A DNA stretch of 64,000 bases, taken from NCBI GenBank assembly GCA_030490835.1, contig CM059972.1:34513452-34577451 (forward strand). Direction: 5' to 3'. The notes under the pieces are model-generated. The model had not been told where the DNA came from, searched no databases, and was given only the letters and a program-made list of their open reading frames with translations. Position numbers and translations under genes: made by a program. This document shows positions 25,301-37,506 of this stretch, piece by piece. Within the stretch, counting starts at the first letter, position 1, and each line of letters begins with the position of its first letter. The stretch comes from Annona cherimola (Eukaryota > Streptophyta > Magnoliopsida > Magnoliales > Annonaceae).

Positions 25301-26551
25301 ATTAACCTTGATTTACCATTTTTCACTTATTTTCCAAAATTTACACATTGGTGCTCCTTTTAAGCACACGTCATCACCTTAAACTTCATAAATTAATTCC
25401 AAAATTTGAACTTGATCATTATGCACTCTAAACAGATATATAATCATGAATTCTATCATATTTTCATATATTTTTGCACAAAACCACATTACATAAGTCA
25501 TTTACCATTTATGCATGTTTATCCTTTCACATATGCCCATTTAGCAACACATATGCGAGGCATTTTATAAAAAATTTCAAGTCAGCAACTTGGTCACTAG
25601 TTCAGCATAATAATTAACCTTAATTAGAACTTTATTTAGGGCATTTGTATGGGATTTTAATCCACTAATCATAGGTTTCCAAAACAGCCCTTGTCTTCTT
25701 ATTTTCACTAAGTTCCATCTTCTTATTTAACCATTAATTCCATATATATATATATATAATAATATCAATTTTCAATCACCTTTGCTGCCCTTAATCCTTT
25801 ATTACACTCTTTCCTAACATATATATCAATTTTAATCATTTCTACATAGGTTTCATATTTCGTTTTGATTTGTTTCTCAAACTATCCACATATGGTGAAA
25901 TCAGGTGTACTGAAATCTCTAAATCTGGATTTATAATCAAATCAAAGTATTTAATTCTGAAATTTCTATAATACATCAATAAATACATGAATTAACTTTC
26001 ATAAATATTTTATCATGAAATATTAACATTATATATTTATTTTGTCATTTTCACTGTGCTAAACAGTGTTGTGAGTTTAGGGTCAGCCCTAATCACGTGA
26101 ATTATAACCCATACTAATATCATCCAAAAATAAATTTTTATTTTGTTTGAGTTATCCTCATGATGTATTATACATCATATAAAATTTCATATAAAAACTC
26201 CTTCTACAAAAATTATTAAAAATCATTTACTACAGCTGATCCTGTCACCTATTCTACCCTGTTTAGGTTGATCTTCTTAGATTTTTAATTTGAAATATGC
26301 TTAACATTTCAATCTAAATTTTTTATCATACCTTAATAATCATAAAATGAGATTTTAAATAAATTTTCATGGTAAAAATACTTTGTTTACTACTTCATTC
26401 ATATTTTGGTTTATAACATCATATAACTTTCAGATTTGAAGTATAAAAATCAAAATTAACATATACTTACTTGATTAATTGATAATCCCTCCTTTTCCCC
26501 TTTCTTTTCCTTATTTTTTTTCTTCCTTCTTGGCTAGGATAGTGCTGGACG
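22384..26551 (-). repeat. 5' LTR C of element A-C, truncated by Copia insertion and deletion
   Basis: This covers the 3' part of the LTR, ending GGGGGCGCTACA at 22384. It matches LTR A in the same order. At 26551 it is cut by the Copia LTR start. The only other remnant of this LTR is the 11-bp start TGTGAAACCCC at 37484-37474. The region near 23840-23990 has two tandem 'agtcygcagactatgc...gaactggg' blocks, also present in LTR A at 15895-16015. Confidence 0.85.
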
Positions 26552-28182
26552 TGTTGGAAACATGTATTAAAATCAAAGGCAAAATAAGCCAAGTCTATGT
26601 TTTGATGATTAACAAATCAATTTGTGTAAGTTTTGGTTACTAACATGTTTGTGCAATGATCAAATAATATAAAAATGAAGAAAATGAAGCATGGCAGGTA
26701 AAGTCGATCCCCAAGTCGACTTAGGCATGACTTAGGCCAAGTCAATCCCCAAGTCGACTCCAGCAGCGACTTCAAGTGACATTTTTCGTCCAGCATTGAA
26801 ATCAGGGAGCAAAACTGCCAAAGTCGCAGACCAAGTTGACTCCAGCATCGACTTCAAACGTCATTTTCTGTCCAGCGTTGAAATTGGGGACGAGAGCTGC
26901 CAAAGTCGCAGACCAAGTCGACTCCACATGCGACTTGGGTGAAGTCGCAGACCAAGTCGACTCCAGCATCGACTTCAACTGATCAGCACACGTTTTGAAG
27001 AGCTAAGTCCCAGACCAAGTCGATTCAATGTTCGACTTGAGTAAAATTGAAGACCAAGTAGACCCAATCATTCGACTTAGGCCAAATGAAGATCAAATCA
27101 AGTCCAAAGCAACAAAGTTGCATGTATTCATCATGGAGAATCAAGATCACACATTTAGACTTATTTCATACAAACCATTACTCAAGGATTCAAGAATTCA
27201 AGATATGGAATCTGAAGTTGTCGAGAAAAATAATAATACAGTATTCCAATAAATATAAAACAAAGGAAGAATATTTAAACTTGAAGAAATTAAAGAGACC
27301 AAAGTCAATTCAAAAGAGTTTAAGCTCACTTGGCAAGATAAGGAGGTAAAGTCGCAAATAAAGTCGACTCCAACATTGACTTGGGTCAAGTCTCAGACCA
27401 AGTCAACCTAAAAGACAAACTTGAAAACTAGAAGAAGCCGAAGTCGCACCCGAAGTCGACTCCACCTGCGACTTGGGTCATAACGGTCGGAAAATTTTCG
27501 AACGTTGGCGCATTAAATGCGTGCCACCTACTTCCAAACGTTCGAATATATAAGGCATTCAAGATGAATGTGGAGGGTAGCTGAAAATTCATTAATTGAG
27601 CATAACTCCCATTCTTAAGAGCATTAAGTGATCAAGCCAACATCTAGAAGAAGAACTCTGCTTTCAAACTGTCAAGAGCTGCTCGTTGAATCTTTCAGAC
27701 TGCTTTACAAGTTCTTCTCTGCGCCAAATCTGCCTCTACACACTAGTAATGTGTAGAAACTTTCTTTTCTCTTGTTGTATTGAACTTGATTTAGTTTGGG
27801 TAACTAAGATCAAGTGTAAGCAAAGTAGTGTGTGACTGGAGTGGTACTCGTCATCTACTTATGTTGTGTATTGTTTATGCCCCATAGAGCTAGAATCTAG
27901 AAGAGAGTAGAGGCTCTAGTTGTATTTATGAAATACATAGTGGAACCCAAGTCACAAGAGGTGTGAGCTTGAAAGAGTGGAGTAGGGAGGGTTGCCCGAA
28001 CCACTATAAAACCTTGCTTGTTGATTTTTATTTCTGCTCTTAGCATCATATTGTTTTTCATTTGTTTCTTTATAAAGGGGACTAAATTAATCCAGGGTAA
28101 AACTTCTGTTTAAGTTGAAAATTTTTAAATACCCAATTTACCCTTCCTCTCTTGGGTAATTGCTATTAACTCGGGACCAACA
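26552..28182 (+). repeat. 5' LTR of the Copia element
   Basis: The ends TGTTGG and CCAACA form an inverted repeat. The U3 part (26695-27060 and 27340-27480) is packed with GTCGAC-containing quasi-palindromes of the type AAGTCGACTT. A TATA box (tatataagg) is at 27547-27555. Confidence 0.9.
27547..27555 (+). promoter_or_regulatory. TATA box of the Copia 5' LTR
   Basis: The plus strand reads tatataagg, placed after the GTCGAC-rich block and about 640 bases before the PBS. This fits the U3/R boundary. Confidence 0.5.
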
Positions 28183-28184
28183 AG

Positions 28185-28196
28185 TGGTATCAGAGC
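28185..28196 (+). other. Primer-binding site of the Copia element
   Basis: Reads TGGTATCAGAGC, exactly the plant initiator-Met type, two bases after the LTR. Confidence 0.95.
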
Positions 28197-28230
28197 AGGT
28201 GTTTGACTTTTATCAACGAGATCTTTTATA

Positions 28231-29110
28231 ATGGCAAGTCAGTTTACTTCCGTTCCTGCATTTGCCGAAGGCCAATCTTTTACTAGGCCACCATTGTTTG
28301 ATTGGAACAATTTTGGCTATTGGAAGCTACGTATGAAACAACTCATCATGGCTACAGATATGAACTCTTGGATTGCAATTCAAGATGGTGTGACCTTGCC
28401 CATTGATGAAAGAGCTTCTAAATGGATCGATGAGGAAGTAAAAATTGTTAAGAGTAACGCTAAGGTCATGAATTCATTATTTTGTGCTCTTACTGCCTCT
28501 GAATATGATAGAGTATCCTCTAGCTTAACCACCAAAGAAATATGGGATACTTTAACATCTATCTATGAAGGAACATCCAAGGTCCAAGGGACAAGAAGAA
28601 ACATTTTAATTGGAGAATTAGACAATTTCAAAATGTTGGATAATGAGAACATTTCTGAAATGTTTGCTAGATTTTCAAAAATTTGTAATGCTTTGAAAGG
28701 TCTTGGAAAAGCTATCTCCGAATCTGAACAGGTCATAAAGATCCTAAGAGCTCTACCGGAATCATGGATTCCGAAGATTACTGCAATAGAAGAAGCCAAG
28801 GACCTAAACACGTTGAAGCTAGAAGACCTCATTAGCTCGTTAATGTCACATGAGCTAATCAAGAAAAGAAATGAAGATCACCACAAAGGAAAGAGAGCTA
28901 TTGCATTGAAAGCCACTCAGAACTCGGATGAGTCCACCTCCCCATCTCACAATGATGATGAAGACATTGCTCTGTTAACTCGAAAATTTCAAAAGTTTGT
29001 AAGGAAAGAAAAGAACTTCAAAGGTTTGAAAGAGAGACCAAGAAAAGAGAAAAAAGGAGGTTACATAGTGCTATAGATGCGGTGGTATGGGACATGTGCA
29101 AGCTCAATGT
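28231..29110 (+). pseudogene. Copia gag, frameshifted before the zinc knuckle
   Basis: A 281-codon open frame (28231-29076) starts MASQFTSVPAF just after the PBS. It shows the Copia gag signatures FDWNNFGYWKLRMK near residue 25, an EIWDTLTSIYEGT-like helix near 105, and LRALPESW near 170. The C-terminus is Lys-rich. The CCHC knuckle CYRCGGMGHVQAQC lies at 29069-29110 in the neighbouring frame, so a small indel separates nucleocapsid from capsid and the frame ends at a stop before it. The product would have packaged the element RNA. Confidence 0.85.
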
Positions 29111-30147
29111 TCTACACCGGAAGAAAAATCAAAGGATCGTTAAGAAAAGAAGGAAAGATATGAAAGCCGAAAATTTCAAAAGCCTAAGGGAAGAGGAATG
29201 TACGTGAATGTAGAAACTTCATCAACAAGTAGCTCCTCAAATGATGATTTTGAAGCAGCAAATTGCGCAAGAATATGCTGCATGGCGAGAATTGAGCAAG
29301 AAGAAACTTTGAACATAACGGAAGTTTTAGAAGAATAAACCACCTCAACAAAATGCACAAGTAATGAAGAGGTAACTTCCAAACTTGTTATTCTCAATCT
29401 ACTTATTCTTCTATTCAAGAATGTCTCAAATGTACTGAATTAGAGGAATTACAATAAGCGTATGATTCATTATATGGGAAAATAAAAAAACTAGAAAATA
29501 AATTATCATTAAAGAAACAACAATTTAATTCTATTATTATTGTGAATGGAAAACTAGCAGAAAGAACAACAAAATTGAAAGAAGAAAATGAACTGCTAGT
29601 GAAAGAAGTGCAGAAATTGAAAAAGGAGAATGAATCCTTAAATGAATCATTAACTAAGTTCTCTAATCTAGGAGAGAGCGTGAAAATGTTTCTGAACATT
29701 ACCTCTCAAAACAATAGAAGAGGTCTTGGATATTCCACATTTGAGCTGGGAGAAAGTAGCAAGTCAAGTGTGCTAAAACTTGAGAAAAATCAATCTAAAG
29801 TTGTACCTATTTACAAACCAAAAGGGAAACAAGATTTTGGACTAGGAGACCAACTTTTGAACCACAACATACTTGGAGATCTACTCCTAGATTACCAATG
29901 GCTTGTAACTTTTGCAACAAGGTGGTTCACAAAATTTATAAATGCAACTTTAAGAAATTATATGACAATGGTGTAAAATTAGTTTGGGTTCCAAAAAACA
30001 CCAGATTTGGGCTTTCAAGAGTAGAACAACAGAGATTAAATCAGTTTACTAACCCAAATGGGCCCATAAAATGGGCACCAAAGAGATAAGCTTTATTTGC
30101 TCGTTTTTTAGGTATGTTTCAAGACAAAGGCAAACAACGTTTGGTTC
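29111..30147 (+). pseudogene. Copia gag-protease spacer with coiled coil and second CCHC
   Basis: Frames are broken here. The segment at 29542-29976 encodes a Lys/Glu-rich coiled coil (KLKEENELLVKEVQKLKK). A second knuckle CNFCNKVVHKIYKC appears at about 29903-29944. Both are usual between gag and protease in this Copia group. Several stops and frame changes make it non-functional. Confidence 0.65.
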
Positions 30148-31626
30148 ATGGATACTGGTTGCTCAAGGCATATGACTGGAGAAAGAAGTTTATTTCATAA
30201 ACTCAAGCCTTGCAACGATGGAACTGTTGCCTTTGGAAATAATGAGAAAGGTAAAATCAAAGGTAAAGGAAACATTTACAGTATTTCAAATGCATGTATG
30301 GAAGATGTATTATTTGTTGAAGGACTCAAGCACAATTTAATGAGTATTAGCCAGTTATATGACAAGGGTACAAAGTTGTGTTTGAATCTTCTATGTGCAA
30401 TGTATTTGATAGGGAACATATCATGTTTAGTGGAAAAAGACATGGAAATATATATTTGGTTTCACTTGACGAACTAGATGGTCAATGTCTAATGGCCATT
30501 GACAATGATCCATGGGTTTGGCACAAGAGGCTTGGGCATATAAACATGTCAAACATTAAGACCCTATGGAAAAAGAATTTGGTAGATGGATTGCCAAAAT
30601 TGAAATATGACAAGGACAAGATTTGTAAGGCATGTCAATTATCAAAACAACCCAAGATGCCTTTCTCTACCAAAAAGGAAATTTCCACCACCAAGCCACT
30701 TGAATTGCTACACATGGATCTATACGGGCCATCCGACATTCTAACCATTGGTGGAAAGAAATATGTATTTGTCATAGTTGATGATTTTTCAAGATTCACA
30801 TGGATAATTCTCTTAGCTAGCAAAGATGAAGCCTTCTCTATGTTTGCAACTTTTGTAAGCTTGGTACAAAATGAAAAACAAAGTACTATTATGACCATTA
30901 GAAGTGATCATGGTGGTGAGTTTGAAAATAAACAATTCATAGAATTATGCAATGAAAAAAGAATTCACCACACATTTTCTGCACCAAGAACTCCACAACA
31001 AAATGGAGTAGTTGAAAGGAATAATAGAACCATACAAGAGATGGCTAGAACTATGCTAAATGAGAGTAAATTATCCAAGAAATTTTGGGGTGAAGCTGTA
31101 AGTACAGCTTGTCATGTGTTAAATCGAGTTACCATTAGAGCAATCTTGAAAAACCTCATATGAGCTATGGAAATGTAGAAAACCAAATATTTCTTATTTT
31201 CATGCTTTTGGTTGCACATGTTATGTTTTGAACAATGGAAAAACCAACTTGGGAAAACTGGATACCAAGAGTGATGAGACAATATTCCTTAGTTACTCAT
31301 CAAATAGCAAAGCATATAGAGTCTTTAATAAAAGGAACCAAGTTGTAGAAGAGTCAATACATGTTGTTTTTGATGAATTTAACCAAACTCTGAGAAAGGA
31401 GGATGAATTAAGCGATGCAGACGATACATCGAAGAATTCAAAAGCAAAACAACAAGAGCAACAAGGAGAAACTGAACCCAAGCCAGAAAATTCCACGGAG
31501 GAAAGAGTAAGTGAAGGTAATGATTCCTATAAACCTCCAACTGATTTAAAATTCAAAAATGCCCATCAAATTGAGCAAGTTATAAGTAATATTTATGAAG
31601 GTGTTAAGACTAGAAGGTCAAAATAA
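30148..31626 (+). pseudogene. Copia protease and integrase, frameshifted
   Basis: The protease begins near 30148 with the active-site motif DTGCSRHMTG, where D-T/S-G is the aspartic protease triad. The integrase (30378-31163) has the HHCC zinc finger (HKRLGHINMSN and CKACQLSKQ) and the D,D,E core: HMDLYGPS, RSDHGGEF and QNGVVERNN. Frames change near 30400 and near 31150. The segment 31228-31626 continues to the acidic linker before RT. The integrase would join element cDNA to the genome; this copy cannot make it intact. Confidence 0.85.
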
Positions 31627-32541
31627 AAAATTTGTGGACAATATGCTTTTGTATCAAAGATTGAACTAACAACTATTGATCAAGCTCTTAATGATGACAA
31701 CTGGATCATAGCAATGCAAGAAGAGCTAAATCAATTTGAAAGAAACCAAGTTTGGCATCTTGTTCCAAGACCAAGAGACTGTACTGTCATTGGCACAAAA
31801 TGGGTCTTTAGGAACAAATTAGATCAAAGTGGACTTGTGATGAGAAACAAAGCTAGACTTGTAGCAAAAGGATACTCACAAGAAAAAGGAATAGACTTTG
31901 AGGAATCCTATGCTCCAGTTGCTAGATTAGAGGCTATTCACATTTTGTTAGCCTTTGTATCTCACATGAACTTTAAGTTATTTCAAATGGATGTTAAAAG
32001 TGCATTTTTGAATGGGTATATAAATGAAGAGGTGTAGGTTGAACAACCACCTGAATTTGAGGAGAAAGAACAATCTAAATTTGTTTATAAATTAACCAAA
32101 GAACTATATGGATTAAAACAAGCTCCAAGGGCTTGGTATGAAAGATTGAGCAAATTTTTTATTGATCATGACTTCCAAAAGGAAAAGGTAGACACCACTC
32201 TATTTATCAAATATAAAGAAAGAGATATTTTGATTATTCAAATTTATGTAGATGATATTATTTTTGGTGCTACTAATGAGATTCTTTGTCAAGAATTTTC
32301 TGAGCTTATGCAGAAGGAATTTGAGATGAGTATGATGAGGGAGCTAAATTTCTTCTTTGGACTACAAATTAAGCAACTAAGTGTAGGAATTTTCATCAAT
32401 CGGTCCAAGTATATCAAAGAAATGCTAAAGAAATTTGGAATGGAAACTAGCAAGGGAGCAAACACTCTAATGAGCTCAACATCAAGATCGACACAGACGA
32501 AAACAATAAATGTATCGATCAAAAGCTTTATAGAAGTATGA
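31627..32541 (+). pseudogene. Copia reverse transcriptase with an in-frame TAG
   Basis: The RT starts in the [12 protein letters not shown] region at about 31798 and includes [10 protein letters not shown], the DVKSAFLNG helix, LKQAPRAWYERL and the catalytic YVDDIIFG at about 32245-32268. A TAG replaces a codon at 32035-32037 (after NGYINEEV) and splits the domain, and a frame change occurs near 32540. The catalytic Asp pair itself is preserved. Confidence 0.9.
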
Positions 32542-35500
32542 TAGGATCATTGTTGTATTTAACTATTTCTAGACCAAATATCCTTTTCAGTGTTTGTATG
32601 TGTTCTAGATTTCAAGCATGTTCTAAAGAATCACATTTATTGGCTGTAAAAAGAATTTTTAAATATTTAATAAATACTACTAATCTTGGACTATGGTATC
32701 CAAAAGGGTCAACTTTTGTTCTAATCGGCTACTCGGATGCAGATTTTACCGGATATAAAGTAGATAGAAAAAGTACTAGTGGAACATGTCAATTCCTTGG
32801 AAACATGTTGGTTTCATGGTATTCAAGAAAACAAACTAGTGTTGCTCTATCTACGGCGGAAGCCGAATATATAGTCGCCGGGAGCTGTTGTGCCAAATTG
32901 CTTTGGATGAAACAACTTATGGACTATGGCATGGATTTTAAAGATATACATATTAGATGTGATAATATGTCGCGCCCCGAACCGAGGCGTCACATTTTTC
33001 CTTACTCCGGGATCTTGTCGATTGGTAAACGTGACTCAGGATTGTTGCCCTGATCACACGGCGGGTTCTTAATTAGATCTCGTCCAAATTTTTTTTCATT
33101 TCTTTCTTTTTCTCTTCTTTCATCGCATAAACATATACTCATCATCATTCATAATGGACTTATCCATATCATCATAAATCATCAACTTCTCATATTATTC
33201 ATAACTTCATAATTTCATACAACCTATGTTCTTTTTCATCATATCCTATTAGGGAATCTTTTCATACAAAAATCTACTAACCTTTGTAGATTCCTCTTTT
33301 CCTTTAGCAACACATGCCCTTCATCTCTTGGATTTCCCTACACCTGTCTGAGGTTGGAAAAACAAAACATGAGTCGAAACTCAAGAAGCAAGCATTTTTC
33401 ATTTTAAATGCATTCCTCTCCATTCGGTAGAAGACACTTACTAAGTGATCAACTACCAACGGAATAGAAACCTTTTTGTAAATCATTTTTAGAAACGTTT
33501 CATAAACCATTCATGTAAACCATTCTTAAATGCATTTCTCTCCATTCGATAGGAGACACTTAGCAAGTGATCAACTATCAATGGAATAGAAACCTTTTTA
33601 TAAAAATCATTTTATAAACATTAGATGTGCAAATGCTTCTTTTCCACTCTTGACATAAACCTTCGTGTGCGGGTACGCTAGCCAAGGGAACATCTCTTAT
33701 AGCATAGTCCAATACGCCGACTGTCTCCGACTTGGCCTCATCAAGGGGAACCTCTCTTCCTCTTGACGCCTACATGGTTCCTACATGCATGACTTTTGAT
33801 TTTCTCGGTATTATATACCTCTTACACCAGGTGAGTTGTCATTCTCATGTAGATAATTATTTGCACCATCCCTTAAAAACATATTTCAAATTCATGCTTT
33901 CCTTTTCAATCAATGTATGAAAATGCAATGCATTCATTCACACATAACATTCCTTTGCCTCCACCTCTGAGGAGGACGCCGTCAGCACAGAGCCCATACG
34001 ACTCGGCAATAGTGAAGGGGGACCCTCTGATCCGCTTTCTACCTCCACCAAAGCCTTTTCATTATACATCATACATGTGCACATGTCCATGAACATCACA
34101 TGATATCAATATGCTGGCATGACTTTTCATAAAAACTCATAAACATTCATCATTTTAAAACATTATAGGAATGGCCACACTTAAACACATTTCATAAATA
34201 CTTGAGAATAAAATCACATTTTCAAAGTTGTGCTTGCTTACAATGAAGCAATAAAATCATATTTTCAAAGTTGTGCTTGCTTACAGTGAAGCAATAAAAT
34301 CACATTTTAAAACAAGTTTGCTTGCTTACCTTTGCTTTGCTTCAACCTGACTCCTTTATCCTTTCCTTTCCTTTTCCTATACAAGGAAATTGGATATTTT
34401 ATCAATCTATTCCATGTCTTAGATTGCTTTCCATGCATGATTTACGATCACATATTACCTCATTTTTATAGAGGTTATCCTTTTATAAATACTTGGTCAT
34501 TATTCATTTATATGGATTTTTATCCATAAATCCTTTAAAAATTCCATCTATATATTTAAATATTAATCTCAAATTTTCTCCAAAATCACGCTGTTTACTA
34601 TTCATAGTTATTGTAGCAAATCACTGTAGCATATTAATGTTCATCATCACTGTTCATGGGTACTGTTCACCCTCGAGGTTACTGTTCATGGGTTTCAAAA
34701 ATTTTATATTTTTCCAAAAATAAAAAATACCATGACATAGCTTATGCCTAGTATATCATAGAAAATTTCATACATTTTGAATTTATCATCATTTACTTGG
34801 CGAAAAAATCATTTTCTCCATATACAAAAAATCAACATAAATTCACTTAAGCATAATCCTTAATTTCAAAAATTATGAAATTAATATATCATCATTCCAA
34901 CATCATATTTATCATATTCATTCATCCCAAATCATCATTTATCAAATTTGGAGCATTATTTACACATATCATATGCTATCTTCCCGAATGCACCATCTTT
35001 GCTCCAAATTTTTGATGTTTTGGCATAATTCCAATTAATCATTATAAATTTACTTATTTTCTCATGATTAAGCATTATCTAAGCATGATTTTACCTTACT
35101 TAATATCCAAAAGAAATTTGGGAAGAAATCACTTACCTTAAGTGGAGAACTCCTCTCCTCCTCTCTTTCTCTCTCTTTCCTTCTTTCCTTCTCTGTCTAT
35201 GGCCAAAACGAATTTTGGGGGTGGGAATGCTTGAATTTCTCAAGCTTGGAGTGCCTTTGGACGTCCTCCCTGCCCCCCTATTTATACTTTTTGATATTTC
35301 ACAAAATTGGATTTTACCCCCTATCTTGAGGTATTTAATTATAAAAATGTATTTTTTTTATAATTTCTAAAAATGCATGGAGCTTTGTGCAGCCACCCTA
35401 GGCCTGATTCAGTCCACCCTATGCAGCCCTATTTTCCTTGATTTTTTTAATTTATTAAAATTATTTAATTTAGGCTAATTCAATCTCATCCATTGATCTT

Positions 35501-36348
35501 TGATGAGGATGGATTTGGGCCATTGGATTTGGCTCAAAAGTCTCCCCCTACACCTGCACTCCCCTTCTATAGCTCTGATTTTTATTTATTATTTTTAATT
35601 ATTAAATTTATTAAAAAGTCAAATTTACAATTAATGAAAAGTAGAGCTACTTTTTGATCTCCAAATGACATTTCATCTTGACCTTCGATTCATGATTTTG
35701 GATCAATCTTGGACCACTCATGATGATCATCATAATATTTTGGCCATCCATAAAAAATTTCATTTCAATCCGACGTCCGGATTGCAAGATATGAATTTTT
35801 CTTCATTTTCTTCACAAAAATCCATAAAAATCCGAAAATTATTGTTTTAATCCAAAAAGCACTTTTGTCCTTTAGTGGGAAGCTTCCTTTTTCGTCTTTT
35901 ATGATTAATTTAATCCAAAGTGATTAACTTAACATATTCCTTAATTTCCACGTTTCACTATTCACATGCACTATTCACATGCACTATTCATCTGAATTTC
36001 ATAATTAATTATTTTATGCTCTATTCCCACATATTTTCATACTCATGAATATATATTTTATTAATATATTACCTAGGGTTTACAACCCTAGGGTTTCATA
36101 CACGTGTGTAAGATCGAGATTCACATAATACTAATGCAATATGTTTGACTAAAAATCCAGTCTTGCATTCTAGGACCAAGCATATAGACCTACGACATCA
36201 TTTTATCAGAGAACATGTAGAAAATCATGATATATGTTTGGAATATGTAAAAATAGAAGATCAAATTGCAAATATATTCACCAAACCTCTAGCAAAAGAA
36301 TCTTTTTATAAAATCAGAAATGATATGGGGATGATTGAGTTAAATTAG
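32538..36348 (+). pseudogene. Copia RNase H, split by solo LTR H
   Basis: The first part (32538-32967) reads from SLLYLTISRPN through GYSDADFTGYKVDRKSTSG and STAEAEY, the Copia RNase H core. It stops at RCDN where LTR H begins. The second part (36131-36348) resumes with TNA, SRTKHIDLRHHFIRE and ANIFTKPLAKESF, the usual C-terminus, ending in a stop at 36348. Removing 32968-36130 restores continuous homology, so the insertion is clean. Confidence 0.9.
32968..36125 (-). repeat. Solo LTR H inserted in the Copia RNase H
   Basis: The minus-strand ends are TGTGAATCTC at 36125 and GGGCGCGACA at 32968; length 3158 bp. Perfect TAATA duplications lie at 32963-32967 and 36126-36130. It is closely related to LTR B along its length (for example the block around 'gactttgccttcaccaggtga' equivalents at 13500 and 33830). 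TATA box at 35273-35286; a splice-donor-like site at about 34329. Confidence 0.95.
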
Positions 36349-36698
36349 GAACTATAAGATCGGAGAAATGAACTTAGAAAAGCACAAGCTGAGGGGGAGC
36401 ACAGGTTCAGGGGGAGCAACCCCTGCCATTCTCAAAGGATTAACCCGTTCCATCTCTATTTTTTGATCATTTGACAAAAAGGGGGAGAATAAATTAGGAT
36501 TTGAGTCTCAGATTCAAATGCTTGTATGAATGGTTTTAACTTGTGATTTATTGGAAATGGAATATGCATGTTAAGCTCAAAATGCAAATGACCTATGATT
36601 ATTTTAAAGATACCAAAACAAGATAAAATAGTATGTTTTAAAGACATTGAAAGGTATATACTCAAATCAGTTTTGTCAATCATCAAAATGGGGGAGAT
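36349..36698 (+). other. Copia 3' untranslated region and polypurine tract
   Basis: Purine-rich motifs such as 'gagggggagcacagg' (near 36391) and 'gggggagcaacc' precede the final tract aaaatgggggagat (36685-36698), which abuts the LTR start TGTTGG at 36699. No gene is present. Confidence 0.7.
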
Positions 36699-37473
36699 TG
36701 TTGGAAACATGTATTGAAATCAATGGCAAAATAAGCCAAGTCTATGTTTTGATGATTAACAAATCAATTTGGGTAAGTTTTGGTTACTAACATGTTTATG
36801 CGATGATTAAAGGATATAAAAATGAAGAAAATGAAGCATGACAGGTAAAGTTGATCCCCAAGTCGACTCAGGCATGACTTAGGCCAAGTCAATCCCCAAG
36901 TCGACTCCAACAACGACTTCAAGTGGCATTTTTCGTCCAGCGTTGAAATCAGGGAGCAAAACTGCCGAAGTCGCAAACGAAGTCGACTTCGCATGCGACT
37001 TGGGTGAAGTCGCAGACCAAGTCAACTCCACATGTGACTTGGTGAAGTCGCAGACCAAGTCGACTCCACATGCGACTTGGTGAAATCGCAGACCAAGTTG
37101 ACTTCAGCATCGACTTCAACTGATCAGCACACGTTTTGAAGAGCTAAGTCGCAGAACAAGTCGATTCAATGTTCGACTTGAGTAAAATTGAAGACCAAGT
37201 AGACCCAATCATTCGACTTAGGCCAAATGAAGATCAAATCAAGTCCAAAGCAAGCAAAGTTGCATGTATTCATCATGGAGAATCAAGATTACACATTTGG
37301 ACTTATTTCATACAAACCAAGACTTAAGGATTCAAGATTTCAAGATATGGAATCCAAAGTTGTCGAGAAAAATAATCATACAGTATTCCAATAAATACAA
37401 AACAAAGGAAGAATATTTAAACTTGAAGAAATTAAAGAGTCCAAAGTCATTTCAAAAGAGTTTAAGCTCACTT
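36699..37473 (+). repeat. 3' LTR of the Copia element, truncated
   Basis: It matches 26552-27340 with substitutions and a different number and arrangement of GTCGAC-type repeats (36850-37210). It stops at 'gctcacttgg', about half-way through the 1631-bp LTR, where the deletion junction to LTR C begins. Confidence 0.9.
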
Positions 37474-37484
37474 GGGGTTTCACA
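37474..37484 (-). other. Remnant start of LTR C at a deletion junction
   Basis: The minus strand reads TGTGAAACCCC, the first 11 bases of the A/C LTR family, followed directly by Copia LTR sequence. A TTGG microhomology (37472-37475) is shared by both sides. Confidence 0.75.
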
Positions 37485-37504
37485 CGTCCCAGCGGAGTCA
37501 CCAA
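37485..37504 (-). other. Primer-binding site of element D, overlapping the GGACG target duplication
   Basis: The minus strand reads TTGGTGACTCCGCTGGGACG right after the D LTR end GCTACA. The type resembles the TGGCGACTCC-type PBS of Tat/Ogre elements (family knowledge). Its last five bases are the duplicated target site. Confidence 0.75.
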
Positions 37505-37506
37505 GC

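Larger units (their letters stand above)
26552..37473 (+). mobile_element. Copia element (Tork/Sire-like) inserted in LTR C
   Basis: It has a 5' LTR of 1631 bp beginning TGTTGG and ending CCAACA, an initiator-Met PBS, a gag-protease-integrase-RT-RNase H order typical of Copia, a polypurine tract and a truncated 3' LTR. The pol gene carries several frameshifts and a stop and is split by solo LTR H. Five bases GGACG (26547-26551) precede it; the partner duplication was lost with the deletion at 37473. Confidence 0.9.
11189..37484 (-). mobile_element. Element A-C: Tekay/Del-like Ty3 retrotransposon with gag remnant only, itself heavily nested
   Basis: On the minus strand: 5' LTR C (a remnant at 37484-37474, then 26551 to 22384), PBS (22378-22367), leader, gag remnant (21429-20620), polypurine tract (20050-20038) and 3' LTR A (20037 to 11189). 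The LTRs start TGTGAAACCCC and end GGCGC(C/T)ACA. The ends are bounded by GGACG duplications. The interior is only about 2.35 kb and carries no pol. LTR C is interrupted by a Copia element and LTR A by solo LTR B. Confidence 0.85.
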
